Assembly: GCA_021799275.1 (NCBI GenBank)
Contig: JAJZAT010000010.1
Span: forward strand, 30,102-94,101
Length of the DNA stretch: 64,000 nucleotides
Source of the DNA: Bacillota bacterium
GTDB taxonomy: Bacteria; Bacillota; Sulfobacillia; JAJZYS01; JAJYTV01
Direction of reading: 5' to 3'
Both the position numbers and the translations under genes were made by a program. Shown here piece after piece: positions 34,065 to 41,954 of this stretch. The notes below the pieces were generated by a model. The model was not told where the DNA came from, ran no database searches, and was given only the letters and a program-made list of their open reading frames with translations. How positions within the stretch are numbered: the first letter of the stretch is position 1; the number at the start of each line of letters is the position of its first letter.

Positions 34065-36057
34065 TCTGGGCTGGTCCCTGACCGAAGACGATCGCCAGCT
34101 CTTTCTCGCGGAGGCCGACGAACTCGTGCAGGTACTCGAGTCCGGGGCGCTCGCGATGGAACAGGGCGGCATCGCCGACGAGACGTTGCAGGCGATGTTC
34201 CGCGCCGCGCACACCTTGAAGGGCAACGCTGGCCTGATGGGCGAGCAGGGGCTCGCCGACCACATGCACCATCTCGAGGCGCGCTTCGACGACCTGCGCT
34301 CGGGCCGCGTCGCCCTGACGCCCGCCATGATCCAGGCGGTCCTGAGCGGCATCGACACGATGCGTGATCTCCTGGCCATGTTCGCGCGCGGCGAATCGCC
34401 CGCGGCCCCGACGGTTCCCGCCGAGGCGGAGGTTGCCGCGGCGGCGGGCGAGACTGCGGCGGCCGGGCCTGCGGTGGAGGGAGACCTCGCCGTCCAGGCG
34501 AGCGCGGCCGCCGCGGGCGGACCGCGCTACCGGGTCCGCCTCGATGTCAGCCCGGACTGCCCGATGCCGGCGGTGCGCGTCTTCCAGGCCTACCAGGCCC
34601 TCTCGCGGATCGGGCGCATCGAAACAAGCCAGCCCGCCCAGGAAGCGCTGGCCCAGTTCCAGGGCTACACGGCCGACCTTGTCTTCATCCTGGAAGCCGC
34701 AGGGGCAGCCTCCGCCACGGAGCAGATCGCCGAGGCACTCGAGGGCGTCGACGATATCGCGCTCGCGCGCGCCGAAGAGGAAAAGCCGCAGCAGGCGGCG
34801 CCGAACACCAGCGGCAATGGCGCGAACGGCGGTGGCGGCGACAGCCTCGAGCAGGCTGGAGCGCAGACGGTGCGCGTGCGCGTCGACCTGCTCGACCACC
34901 TGATGAATCTCGTCGGCGAACTGGTGCTGGACCGCACCCGCGTCGCCGACCTGATCAGCCACCTCGAGGGGGGGCGCGGGCGCGAGGGCAAGGACCAGGA
35001 CCAGGAAGAGATTAGGAACGAGCTCTCCCGCACGTCCGTCCACCTCGGCCGGGTCACCCTGGATCTGCAGGAGAGCATCATGAAGGCCAGGATGCTGCCG
35101 ATCGAGCACCTCTTCAGGCGCTATCCCCGCCTTGTCCGGGACCTCGGCCAGAAGGCCGGCAAGAAGGTCCAGTTCGAGATGACCGGTCTCGACACCGAAC
35201 TCGACCGCATGGTGATGGACGAGCTCGGCGACCCGCTGACGCACCTCCTGCGCAACGCGGTCGACCACGGCATCGAGCCCGCGGATGCGCGCAGGGCCTC
35301 GGGCAAGCCGGAGACCGGGCGGGTGCGCCTGCACGCCGGCACCGAGGAAGGCTACATCGTCATCGAGCTCACGGACGACGGCGGCGGCATCGACGTGCAG
35401 CGGGTCAAGGAGGTCGCGCTCCAGCGCGGCGTGATCACGCCGGAGCAGGCCGAGCAGCTGACCGAGCGGGAAGCCCAGGAACTCATCTTCGCCCCCGGCT
35501 TTTCGACGGCGAAAGAGGTGACCGAGATCTCCGGGCGCGGCGTCGGCCTGGACGCCGTGCGCAGCTCGCTCGAGCACCTCTCCGGCCTCATTGAGATCGT
35601 CAGCCAGCGTGGCGAGGGCACCACCTTCAGGCTGCGCATCCCGCTGACGCTCGCGATCATGCGGGCGCTTCTGGTGCGGACGGGCGAGGAGATCTACGCC
35701 CTGCCGCTGAGCGCGGTGCGCCAGATCGTCAAGCTGACAGGCACGAACGTCCAGCAGACCTACGGCCGGTCCCTGCTGGCCGATCGTGGACAGCTGATTC
35801 CCTTGCAGGGCCTCTCGAAGCTCTATGGCGCCACCGATCGCGAGGGCGAGAGCTTCGCCGTGGTCGTGGGCAGCGGCCGGCAGCAGGTGGCGCTCAGGGT
35901 GGAGGCGCTGCTGGGGGAGCAGGAGATCGTGCTGAAGTCGTTCGGCGACTTCCTTGGAGCCGTGCCCGGCCTCACCGGCGCGACCATCCTGGGGGACGGC
36001 CAGCTGGCGCTCGTGACGGACGTGCGCTTCTTCCTGCAGGGCAAGGACGCCTCATGA
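34054..36057 (+). CDS. cheA: CheA, chemotaxis histidine kinase
   Basis: Sensor kinase of the chemotaxis array, 667 residues. Domains in order: HPt with phospho-His53 (RAAHTLKGNAGLM), a P2-like CheY-binding domain (about 165-250, YRVRLDVSPDCPM onward), dimerisation P3 (RVRVDLLDHLMNLVGELVLD), ATP-binding P4 with LRNAVDHGIEPADARR, DDGGGI and GRGVGLDAVRS, and a CheW-like P5. ATG 34054 is chosen over the longer open frame because it gives the normal HPt start. No receptor (MCP) gene is in the window. Confidence 0.97.
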   Translation: MANDLGWSLTEDDRQLFLAEADELVQVLESGALAMEQGGIADETLQAMFRAAHTLKGNAGLMGEQGLADHMHHLEARFDDLRSGRVALTPAMIQAVLSGIDTMRDLLAMFARGESPAAPTVPAEAEVAAAAGETAAAGPAVEGDLAVQASAAAAGGPRYRVRLDVSPDCPMPAVRVFQAYQALSRIGRIETSQPAQEALAQFQGYTADLVFILEAAGAASATEQIAEALEGVDDIALARAEEEKPQQAAPNTSGNGANGGGGDSLEQAGAQTVRVRVDLLDHLMNLVGELVLDRTRVADLISHLEGGRGREGKDQDQEEIRNELSRTSVHLGRVTLDLQESIMKARMLPIEHLFRRYPRLVRDLGQKAGKKVQFEMTGLDTELDRMVMDELGDPLTHLLRNAVDHGIEPADARRASGKPETGRVRLHAGTEEGYIVIELTDDGGGIDVQRVKEVALQRGVITPEQAEQLTEREAQELIFAPGFSTAKEVTEISGRGVGLDAVRSSLEHLSGLIEIVSQRGEGTTFRLRIPLTLAIMRALLVRTGEEIYALPLSAVRQIVKLTGTNVQQTYGRSLLADRGQLIPLQGLSKLYGATDREGESFAVVVGSGRQQVALRVEALLGEQEIVLKSFGDFLGAVPGLTGATILGDGQLALVTDVRFFLQGKDAS

Positions 36058-36572
36058 GGCAGAGCGCCGATCCGCACGCCCTCGGCCCGGTGCTCGCCGA
36101 CCTTCTCGGCGTGCCCGTGGAACTGAGCGAGCTCGGCCGGCACGAACTCAGTCTGCGCGCGTTGCCGAACCTGGCCGGCCCACCGGACGACCCCTCGGTG
36201 GCGGTCTACCTGACGGACGAAAACGGGCGCGGCGCGCAGATCCTGCTGCTCTTTCCGCTGCCGGACGCCCGGGCCTTGGGAGACCTCATGCTCGGCGAGG
36301 GCGCCGGCTCCGAGGCGATCCTCGACGCCTGCCGGGAGGTCGGCAACGTGATCGCCGGGCGCTTCCTCTCGGACCTGGCCGACCTGGAGAGCGGCCGGCT
36401 GACGCCCACGACGCCGGTCTCGACGGTGGACATGGCCGGGGCGGTCATTAGCTCCGTACTCGCGAACTCGCCCCAGGGGACCAGCGTCCTCAGCCTGGGC
36501 ATCCGCATGCACGCCGCCGACCGCCGTATCGGCGCGACCCTCATTCTCATGCGCCTGGGGTTGGCGCCATGA
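36054..36572 (+). CDS. cheC: CheC-family CheY-P phosphatase
   Basis: A 172-residue CheC-type protein between cheA and cheD. Residues around 84-91 read DACREVGN, a perfect (D/S)xxxExxN, and the required proline follows exactly 22 residues later (in TPTTP). Only this one phosphatase motif is seen; CheC of Bacillus has two. CheC normally binds CheD, encoded next door, and links CheY-P levels to receptor modification. Start and stop overlap the neighbours by four bases each. Confidence 0.85.
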   Translation: MRQSADPHALGPVLADLLGVPVELSELGRHELSLRALPNLAGPPDDPSVAVYLTDENGRGAQILLLFPLPDARALGDLMLGEGAGSEAILDACREVGNVIAGRFLSDLADLESGRLTPTTPVSTVDMAGAVISSVLANSPQGTSVLSLGIRMHAADRRIGATLILMRLGLAP

Positions 36573-37048
36573 GCCACCCGCTATCGGTGGGGCTCGGGGA
36601 GGTGCGCCTGAGCCGCAAGGGGGTGGAGCAACTCTCCGTCTTCGGCCTCGGCTCGTGCGTCGCGGTCTTCCTCTACTGCCCGACCTGCGAGACCGTCGGG
36701 GCGGCGCACGTCGTCCTGCCGAAGAGCCCGGAGTCCTACCGGGGTGATGGGAGCGAGCCGGGCCGCTATGCCGACCAGGCCATTCCGCTCCTGGTCGATG
36801 AGATGGCGAGGGCCGGCGTGCCCAGGTGCCAGCTGCGCGCGGCGATCGTCGGCGGAGCCGCGGTGCTCGGCTTCACGAGCGCGATCGGGGACCAGAACAT
36901 CCAGGCCGTCCGCGAGGAGCTGGGGCGCGCCCGCATCCCGATCGAGCAGGAGGACGTCGGTGGCAGCCGGGGCCGCACGGTCGTGTTCGACGCCGCCGAG
37001 CGTCGGCTCGACGTCAGGGTGCTGGCGGCACCCCACACCAAGATCTGA
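36569..37048 (+). CDS. cheD: CheD, receptor glutamine deamidase
   Basis: Deamidates chemoreceptor glutamines and partners CheC. Catalytic residues are visible: Cys30 in FGLGSCVAVFLYC and His47 in GAAHVVLP. Also the CheD-type AAIVGGAAVLG and IGDQNIQAVREEL segments, and VGGSRGRTVVFD near the end. 159 residues. ATG 36569 overlaps the cheC stop. Confidence 0.95.
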   Translation: MSHPLSVGLGEVRLSRKGVEQLSVFGLGSCVAVFLYCPTCETVGAAHVVLPKSPESYRGDGSEPGRYADQAIPLLVDEMARAGVPRCQLRAAIVGGAAVLGFTSAIGDQNIQAVREELGRARIPIEQEDVGGSRGRTVVFDAAERRLDVRVLAAPHTKI

Positions 37049-37089
37049 CCTTTTTCCGACTTGCCGCGCAGTGCAGGAGGTTCTTCGAC

Positions 37090-38154
37090 ATGCTTCAGGG
37101 TACCGTGCGCGTCCTCATCTGCGACGACTCCGCCGTCGCCCGCCAGTTCATCGCCCGCGCCGTGGAGAGTGTTCCGGGCATCGAGGTCGCCGGTCGTGCG
37201 GGCAGTGGCGAAGAAGCCCTGCGCATGGTCGCCCTTGTGAAGCCCGATGTCATCACCATGGACGTCGAGATGCCCGGGATGGGCGGCATCGAGGCGGTGA
37301 GGCGGATCATGCGGGAGGTGCCGACGCCGATCCTCATGGTCTCGAGCCTGACGCGCGAGGGCAGCCGCGTGACGATGGAGGCTCTGAACGCCGGCGCCCT
37401 GGACTTCGTCACGAAGGCGGCGAACCAGGACGAGGCGCAGGCCCTGGCACGGGTCGTCGCGGAGAAACTCTTGCAGCTCGGAGAGCGCGGACGCCAGGCG
37501 CTCGTGCCGCATGGCCAGCCGTCGCCCCCGCCTGCGCCCAGCAGGACCGCAGCCCCCGCGGCGCCGCCGTGGCGCGGACAAAGCCCTCTTGTCGTCATCG
37601 GCTCGTCCACGGGTGGTCCGAGGGCGCTCTTCAACGTCGTGCCGCGCCTGCCCGGGGGCTTTCGCCCGACGGTCCTGATCGTGCAGCACATGCCGCCCGG
37701 CTTTACGAAGTCCCTGGCGGAACGCCTGGACGAGCAGGGCCCCCTGCCCGTGCGGGAGGCCGAGGACGGCGAGGAATTGCGCGAAGGCGTCGTCCGGGTG
37801 GCACCGGCGGGCCATCACATGGTGGTGGCGGGTCGGGTCCTGCGCTTGCAGGACACCCCGAGCGAGCATGGCGTGCGCCCTGCCGTCGACGTCACGTTGC
37901 GCACCGCGGCCGCGAGCTATCCCGGACCTCTGGTGGCCGCCATTCTCACGGGCATGGGCCGGGACGGCACCGACGGGGCGCGCCGGGTGCACGACGCGGG
38001 CGGCCGCGTGATCGCGGAGTCCGAGCGCACCGCGCTCATCTACGGGATGCCGAAGTCGGTCGTCGAGGCGGGCGTCGCCGATAGCGTCGCGGACCTCGGC
38101 AACGTCGCGGACGAGATCGTCCGCTTCACGGAGGAGGTTTCGCGTGGCCACTGA
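37090..38154 (+). CDS. cheB: CheB, receptor methylesterase
   Basis: Response-regulator methylesterase, 354 residues. Receiver domain with Asp58 (ITMDVEMPGMGG) and KAANQ-type Lys loop; Pro/Ala linker (140-160); catalytic domain with Ser173 (IGSSTGGPRAL), His200 (VQHMPPGFT) and the Asp segment AAILTGMGRDGTDGA. The open frame continues upstream through cheD, but ATG 37090 follows AGGAGG (37074-37080) and starts the receiver domain properly. It overlaps cheR by 11 bases. Confidence 0.96.
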   Translation: MLQGTVRVLICDDSAVARQFIARAVESVPGIEVAGRAGSGEEALRMVALVKPDVITMDVEMPGMGGIEAVRRIMREVPTPILMVSSLTREGSRVTMEALNAGALDFVTKAANQDEAQALARVVAEKLLQLGERGRQALVPHGQPSPPPAPSRTAAPAAPPWRGQSPLVVIGSSTGGPRALFNVVPRLPGGFRPTVLIVQHMPPGFTKSLAERLDEQGPLPVREAEDGEELREGVVRVAPAGHHMVVAGRVLRLQDTPSEHGVRPAVDVTLRTAAASYPGPLVAAILTGMGRDGTDGARRVHDAGGRVIAESERTALIYGMPKSVVEAGVADSVADLGNVADEIVRFTEEVSRGH

Positions 38155-38914
38155 CGACTACCTCGTGTTGCAGCAGGCGATTCGCCAGCGGCTCGGGCTC
38201 GATCTCAGCCAATACAAGCGCGAGCAGATGGAGCGCAGGCTCAGGGCCTACGCGCAGCAGCACGGCTACGGCAACCTCGATGGGCTCGCGCGGGCGCTCG
38301 GCCAGGAGCGGCCGCTCGGCGGCGAACTCCTCTCGTACCTCACGATCCACGTCTCCGAGTTCTTCCGCGACCCCGACTTCTTCACGCGCCTGCGCGAGCT
38401 CGTCGCCACCCTGCCGCAGACGGAGGCGCTCAAGGTCTGGAGCGCGGGCTGCTCGATCGGCGCCGAGGCGTACTCCCTTGCGATGCTGCTCCTCGAGGAG
38501 CGGGGACTTGGCCGCGCACACATCCTGGCGACCGACATCGACGACAAGAGCCTTGAGCGCGCCAACGCGGGCGTCTACCGCGAGGAGGACCTGAAGCGCG
38601 TGGACCACGGGCGCCTGCAGCGCTACTTCGTCCAGGAAAGCGGCCAGTTCCGGGTGCGGGAGGACCTGAGGCGCTTCATCACCTTCCGCCACCACGACCT
38701 CCTGCGCGACCCCTACCCGGAACAGCAGGACCTCATCCTCTTCCGCAACGTCGCGATCTACTTCACGGAGGAGGCCAAGACGCAGGTGCTGCAGGGATTC
38801 AGCCGCGCGCTCGCGCCGCACGGACTTCTCATGGTCGGCGCCACGGAGGCCATCTTGCGACCGCAGGAAGTGGGTCTGCGGCAGGTGCGCCCGTTCTTCT
38901 TCGCCCGCGCCTGA
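38144..38914 (+). CDS. cheR: CheR, receptor methyltransferase
   Basis: SAM-dependent methyltransferase that methylates receptor glutamates. N-terminal helical domain (LQQAIRQRLGLDLSQYKREQ), HVSEFFRDPDFF, SAM-binding KVWSAGCSIGAEAYSLAML and ATDIDDKSLERANAGVY. The usual CRNVLIYF reads FRNVAIYF, a mild change. 256 residues. GTG 38144 overlaps cheB. Confidence 0.95.
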   Translation: MATDDYLVLQQAIRQRLGLDLSQYKREQMERRLRAYAQQHGYGNLDGLARALGQERPLGGELLSYLTIHVSEFFRDPDFFTRLRELVATLPQTEALKVWSAGCSIGAEAYSLAMLLLEERGLGRAHILATDIDDKSLERANAGVYREEDLKRVDHGRLQRYFVQESGQFRVREDLRRFITFRHHDLLRDPYPEQQDLILFRNVAIYFTEEAKTQVLQGFSRALAPHGLLMVGATEAILRPQEVGLRQVRPFFFARA

Positions 38915-38931
38915 CCGAGGACACCGGCCGC

Positions 38932-39017
38932 AAGGGCTTTAAGCCGTGGGGAGAACGTCAAGGCAAGGAATCCATGGGGGATCCTGCGAAACCGTACCGT
39001 TAGCAGCCTTGGAAGGG
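38932..39017 (+). promoter_or_regulatory. Structured leader before the YcgR-N/FlhG gene
   Basis: The 113 bases between cheR and the next gene can fold. A small palindrome GGCTTTAAGCC lies near 38935-38945. It is followed by a closed element: outer stem CAAGGC (38959-38964) with GCCTTG (39006-39011), enclosing a bulged hairpin AGGAATCC/GGATCCT (38966-38973 and 38979-38985, loop ATGGG) and a single-stranded part (GCGAAACCGTACCG). The ribosome site GGAAGGG overlaps the outer stem end. I could not match it to a known riboswitch class. Confidence 0.35.
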
Positions 39018-39027
39018 ACGTGCCCGG

Positions 39028-40056
39028 TTGCCCTACGAACCCCTCAGCAACATGCAGGTGCGTATGCGCATCAAGGACCGGGACCCCGCCTTCACCGCCT
39101 GCCCTGTGACGGCAGGCGGTGGGCGGTCGCTTCTCGTCCAGGTGCCGCGCGGCGACGGAGGCCTGCCGTGGGTGCCACCGGGCACCGAGGTGGAGCTGTT
39201 GCGCAAGGATGGGCTGAGATTAGTCACGGCGACGGTGCGGGCACGCACCCTGCGTCCCGTGCCCAGCTTCGCGGTGGAGCTCGCGGAGCCCCTGATCCAG
39301 GATGTGCTCTACACGCCCAAGGAAGGGCGCGCCATCCTGGTCACCGGCGGCAAGGGCGGCTCCGGCAAGACGTTCGTGTCGCTCGGCCTCGGCCTGCTCC
39401 TGGCCCAGCAGGGAGCTCGCGTGGCCCTTGTGGACGCGGATCTTGGCACCGCGGACATCGCGGTGAACCTTGGCCTGCCGCGGGAGCCCCACCTCGGCCA
39501 TGTGCTGGACCGCAAGGTGTCGAGCGAGGCGGCCCTGCAGCAGGCGGTGCGCCCGAACCTCGCCGTGCTGCCGGGAGCCATGGGCGCGAAGTGGGGAGAC
39601 CCCTCCGTCTGGAAGCTCGGCCATCTCCTGACCGTCGTGCAGGAACTGAGACCCGCCTACGACTTTGTCGTCCTGGACTCCCGCGCCGGCGTCGGACAGG
39701 ACGTGACGGCGCTCTGGCAGGGCGTCGACCGCGTTCTCTTCGTCACCATCGACGAGCCGGCGAGCATGGCCGACACGTTGAGCCTTCTGCAGGCGTTCGG
39801 CGAATCGGGACGGCTGCGCTCGGGGGCCCTCGTGGTCAACCGGGTGCACAGCTACCGCGACGCCTCCGATCGCCTGCTCGGCTTCGCGCGCAGCGTGCGC
39901 GAAGAGACCGGCAAGGAGATCCCCCTCTGGGGCGTCCTGCAGGAGGATCCTCGCGTGCACGCCTTGGCGGCCGAGGGCAAGCTCCTGATCGAGGCCTACC
40001 CGCTCGCCCCGACCACGGTGGCCCTGCGCCAGCTGGCGGCCCGGGTGCAGGCCTGA
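39028..40056 (+). CDS. FlhG/MinD-type ATPase fused to a YcgR-N-like domain
   Basis: ParA/MinD ATPase of the FlhG group with an added N-terminal domain. Residues 1-95 look like the YcgR N-terminal barrel that precedes PilZ in flagellar brakes (LLVQVPRGDGGLPWVPPGTE, VRARTLRPVPSFAVELAEP). The ATPase follows: deviant Walker A GGKGGSGKT (107-115), VALVDADLGTADIAVNLGLP, FVVLDSRAGVGQD, and VVNRVHSYRDASDRLLGFAR. FlhG sets flagellar number with FlhF. The usual amphipathic C-terminus is not obvious. TTG 39028. It ends the signalling block, after cheR. Confidence 0.85.
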   Translation: MPYEPLSNMQVRMRIKDRDPAFTACPVTAGGGRSLLVQVPRGDGGLPWVPPGTEVELLRKDGLRLVTATVRARTLRPVPSFAVELAEPLIQDVLYTPKEGRAILVTGGKGGSGKTFVSLGLGLLLAQQGARVALVDADLGTADIAVNLGLPREPHLGHVLDRKVSSEAALQQAVRPNLAVLPGAMGAKWGDPSVWKLGHLLTVVQELRPAYDFVVLDSRAGVGQDVTALWQGVDRVLFVTIDEPASMADTLSLLQAFGESGRLRSGALVVNRVHSYRDASDRLLGFARSVREETGKEIPLWGVLQEDPRVHALAAEGKLLIEAYPLAPTTVALRQLAARVQA

Positions 40057-40093
40057 AGGCCCTTGCAGGAGCATCCCGGGCGACCTGGAATGA

Positions 40094-40111
40094 CATCCTA
40101 TCCGCAGGATG
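40094..40111 (+). promoter_or_regulatory. 6-6-6 inverted repeat upstream of the peroxiredoxin gene
   Basis: CATCCT (40094-40099), spacer ATCCGC, AGGATG (40106-40111), 58 bases before the peroxiredoxin start. It could be an operator or a short hairpin. The spacing equals that of the palindrome at 40969, but the half-sites differ. Confidence 0.3.
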
Positions 40112-40168
40112 GTCCGGTCCGGGGTGTCTGCCCGGCGGCGGCCCTTCGCGGAGAAGGGGGAGGGTTCC

Positions 40169-40603
40169 ATGTCGAGACTAGAGGCGGGCGACCGCTTTCC
40201 GGAACTTTCGGGCCTCGGCCCCGTCAATGCTGAGCGCGGCAAGAGGGCGTTCGTGCTCTACTTCTTCCCGAAGGCCTTCACGGGCGGCTGAACGATCGAG
40301 GCGCAGGACTTCGAGCGGTCGCTCGACGAGCTGGGCTCGAGAGGCTTCCAGGTGTTCGGCTGCAGCACGGATCCCGCGGACGTCAACCAGCGCTTCCAGA
40401 AGGAACTGGGGGTGCGCTTCCCGATCCTGTCCGACGAGGGCGGGGAGGCCGCAAAGGAGCTCGGCATCCTGGGCGACACCGGTTACGCGAAGCGCACGAC
40501 CTACCTCGTGGACGCCGCGGGCGCGCTGCGTCAGGTGTGGTACGACGTCAAGGTGGACGGCCATGCGGCGGCGGTGACCAAGGCGGCGGAGAGCCTGAGT
40601 TAA
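40169..40603 (+). CDS. Peroxiredoxin, probable selenoprotein with Sec at the catalytic position (in-frame TGA)
   Basis: BCP/PrxQ-like thiol peroxidase of 144 residues, read through an in-frame TGA at 40289-40291. The reading frame gives YFFPKAFTGG, then TGA (residue 41), then TIEAQDF. In this family the site is PKxxTPGCTxEA with the peroxidatic Cys, so TGA sits exactly at the catalytic residue. No other stop or frameshift interrupts the frame up to 40603 (ILSDEGGEAAKELGILGDTG, TTYLVDAAGALRQVWYDVKV). A SECIS-like hairpin begins 19 bases after the TGA. The possible resolving residue is Cys65 (VFGCSTD), not the +5 Cys of BCP. ATG 40169 has GGGGGAGGG upstream. The alternative, a TGC-to-TGA nonsense mutation, is less likely. 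Confidence 0.85.
40311..40326 (+). promoter_or_regulatory. Bacterial SECIS-like hairpin
   Basis: Perfect six-base stem TCGAGC (40311-40316) and GCTCGA (40321-40326) closed by a GGTC loop. The loop starts 25 bases after the TGA at 40289-40291, inside the 16-37 base window used to define bacterial SECIS elements. The GGUC loop resembles the G-U loop of the Escherichia coli fdhF element bound by SelB. A T (40310) is unpaired at the stem base. Confidence 0.7.
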
Positions 40604-40621
40604 GCCTGACAACGCGCGCGA

Positions 40622-40648
40622 GGGGCGACCCGTGTGGGGTCGCCCCTT
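40622..40648 (+). terminator. Rho-independent terminator after the peroxiredoxin gene
   Basis: Perfect ten-base stem GGGGCGACCC (40622-40631) and GGGTCGCCCC (40637-40646) with a five-base loop GTGTG, followed by TTC. It starts 19 bases after the stop at 40603, confirming that this stop, not the TGA at 40289, ends the transcribed gene. Confidence 0.85.
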
Positions 40649-40715
40649 CGGCGTCGTCCGGCTCAGGAAAGGTGATCGGGCCCGTGGCCAACGGCCATCC
40701 TGCCGGACGACTCGC

Positions 40716-40919
40716 TCAGCTCTTGCGGGCAGGGCAGGTGCGGATACCGAAGAGCCGGTAGAGGGCGCAGAAGCCAGTGACGCTGGTGATGAGCGCGATT
40801 GCCGCAAGGATCCAGAGGATCCACTGCGCGGCGCCGTGCTGACCGAGGGCAAAAACTGCGAACACGACCGCGAGCACGATGCGCACGATGCGGTCCAGGA
40901 CACCTTCATTGACGGCCAC
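40716..40919 (-). CDS. DUF2892 small membrane protein
   Basis: A 67-residue, two-helix membrane protein of the DUF2892 (YgaP-like) family. It starts NEGVLDRIVRIVLAVVFAVF, has a second helix WILWILAAIALITSVTGF, and ends with the family motif CALYRLFGIRTC. The usual motif is CPLYxLxGxxTC. The frame is longer upstream, but GTG 40919 with GGAGGTG (minus strand) just before it is the natural start. Function in this family is not known; members often accompany rhodanese or sulfur genes. A palindromic operator-like site lies 50 bases upstream. Confidence 0.85.
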   Translation of the reverse strand: MAVNEGVLDRIVRIVLAVVFAVFALGQHGAAQWILWILAAIALITSVTGFCALYRLFGIRTCPARKS

Positions 40920-40968
40920 GGCGGCACCTCCTGTCGTTCGGAGTATGTGACTCCGCCGTATCCACCGT

Positions 40969-40986
40969 CTGTATGATTTAATACAG
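40969..40986 (-). promoter_or_regulatory. Palindromic Crp/Fnr-type operator candidate
   Basis: Perfect 6-6-6 palindrome CTGTAT-GATTTA-ATACAG, which contains GTA-N8-TAC, the spacing of CRP-family sites such as NtcA boxes. It lies 50 bases upstream of the DUF2892 start and about 90 bases downstream of the Crp/Fnr gene on the same strand. Binding by that neighbour regulator is inference. Confidence 0.45.
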
Positions 40987-41079
40987 CGAGGTACTGGCAG
41001 GCACTCGCCATCGCCGTGGCTTACTTGGCTACACGGCCTTGAACGCGCGGCGCTATAGACGCTCGGACGGTGGTGGCGA

Positions 41080-41751
41080 TCACGGGGCCTTGCTCCGTCT
41101 GCCCAGTCGCACCTCGATCGGCTGGCCGCGGCGGTAGCGCACCAGGCCCTCATGGCGCAGCGCGGCCAGGTGTGCGCTGACCTGCTCGCGCGTCGTGAAG
41201 ACGCGTCCGGCGATCTCCTGATGCGTATGGAGGCCCCCAAGCGGGGCGAAGCCTTCCGCATCCACCGTGGATGTCGCCTCGCGCTGCAGGAAGTTCCAGA
41301 GCCGATCACGGACGGACGACGTCGCAACCTCCTGCAACTGACGCTCCAGTTCCGCCAGGCGGTGGGTGAACATCTCGACGATCTGCCAGAGTCCCCCGCC
41401 ATCCGCAAACCGGGCCAGCTCCGCGAGGCCGATCCGCGCCACGCGCGACGGCTCCAGGGCCACCGCCTGCTCCTGGCGGGCGCGAACCTCGCAGAAGCAC
41501 AGCTCGCCGAAGGATTCGTCGGGCCCGACATCCTGCAGAATGAACTCCTGCCCGTCACTTCCGACAATGCTCGTGCGCACCTTGCCTTCGAGCAGAAGGT
41601 AGAAGTGGTCGGTCGGGTCGCCCGGGCGATAGAGCTGCGCTCCCTTGGCCACCTTGCGCACCGTCGCGTGCGGCAGGCCCAGTGCGAGGTCGCGGGCAAG
41701 TGCCGTCAAGGCGCCACACTGCCTGTGGTGCGCGAGGTGAAGGTCCGGCAC
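41080..41751 (-). CDS. Crp/Fnr-family transcription regulator
   Basis: 223 residues. N-terminal cyclic-nucleotide-type sensor barrel (AKGAQLYRPGDPTDHFYLLL, EGKVRTS, GPDESFGELCFCEVRARQEQ), dimer helix (MFTHRLAELERQLQEVATSS), and C-terminal winged helix (THQEIAGRVFTTREQVSAHL, then ALRHEGLVRYRR). Cys residues are few (one in the first 15 residues and one in ELCFCE), so an Fnr-type iron-sulfur cluster is unlikely. It may control the DUF2892 gene and perhaps the peroxiredoxin next to it. Confidence 0.9.
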   Translation of the reverse strand: MPDLHLAHHRQCGALTALARDLALGLPHATVRKVAKGAQLYRPGDPTDHFYLLLEGKVRTSIVGSDGQEFILQDVGPDESFGELCFCEVRARQEQAVALEPSRVARIGLAELARFADGGGLWQIVEMFTHRLAELERQLQEVATSSVRDRLWNFLQREATSTVDAEGFAPLGGLHTHQEIAGRVFTTREQVSAHLAALRHEGLVRYRRGQPIEVRLGRRSKAP

Positions 41752-41954
41752 GGGCTGTCGCTCCTTTCCCCTGGGGACCCGTGGCTACGCGGGCAATCGA
41801 CACCGCTGCGGGCGGTACTTCATCCGAACCCAGCGCACCGTTCGAACGCGGCGGGCACTACGCGCCCGCTGGCCCACCGCGTCCCCTTCTGCCGAATCGG
41901 CGTGGCAGCTGCCTGCTGTACGGTGGATGGACGCCTGTGACGGCCCACCGTGTC

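Noticed and set aside
38932..39027. c-di-GMP riboswitch before the FlhG-type gene
   Set aside because: The conserved GEMM-I blocks and the second hairpin are missing, and the class II consensus does not fit; kept only as an unassigned structured leader.
40169..40603. Peroxiredoxin as a pseudogene or as two small genes
   Set aside because: The single TGA falls exactly on the catalytic Cys codon, the rest of the frame is undamaged, and a SECIS-like hairpin follows; a random nonsense mutation would not be expected there.
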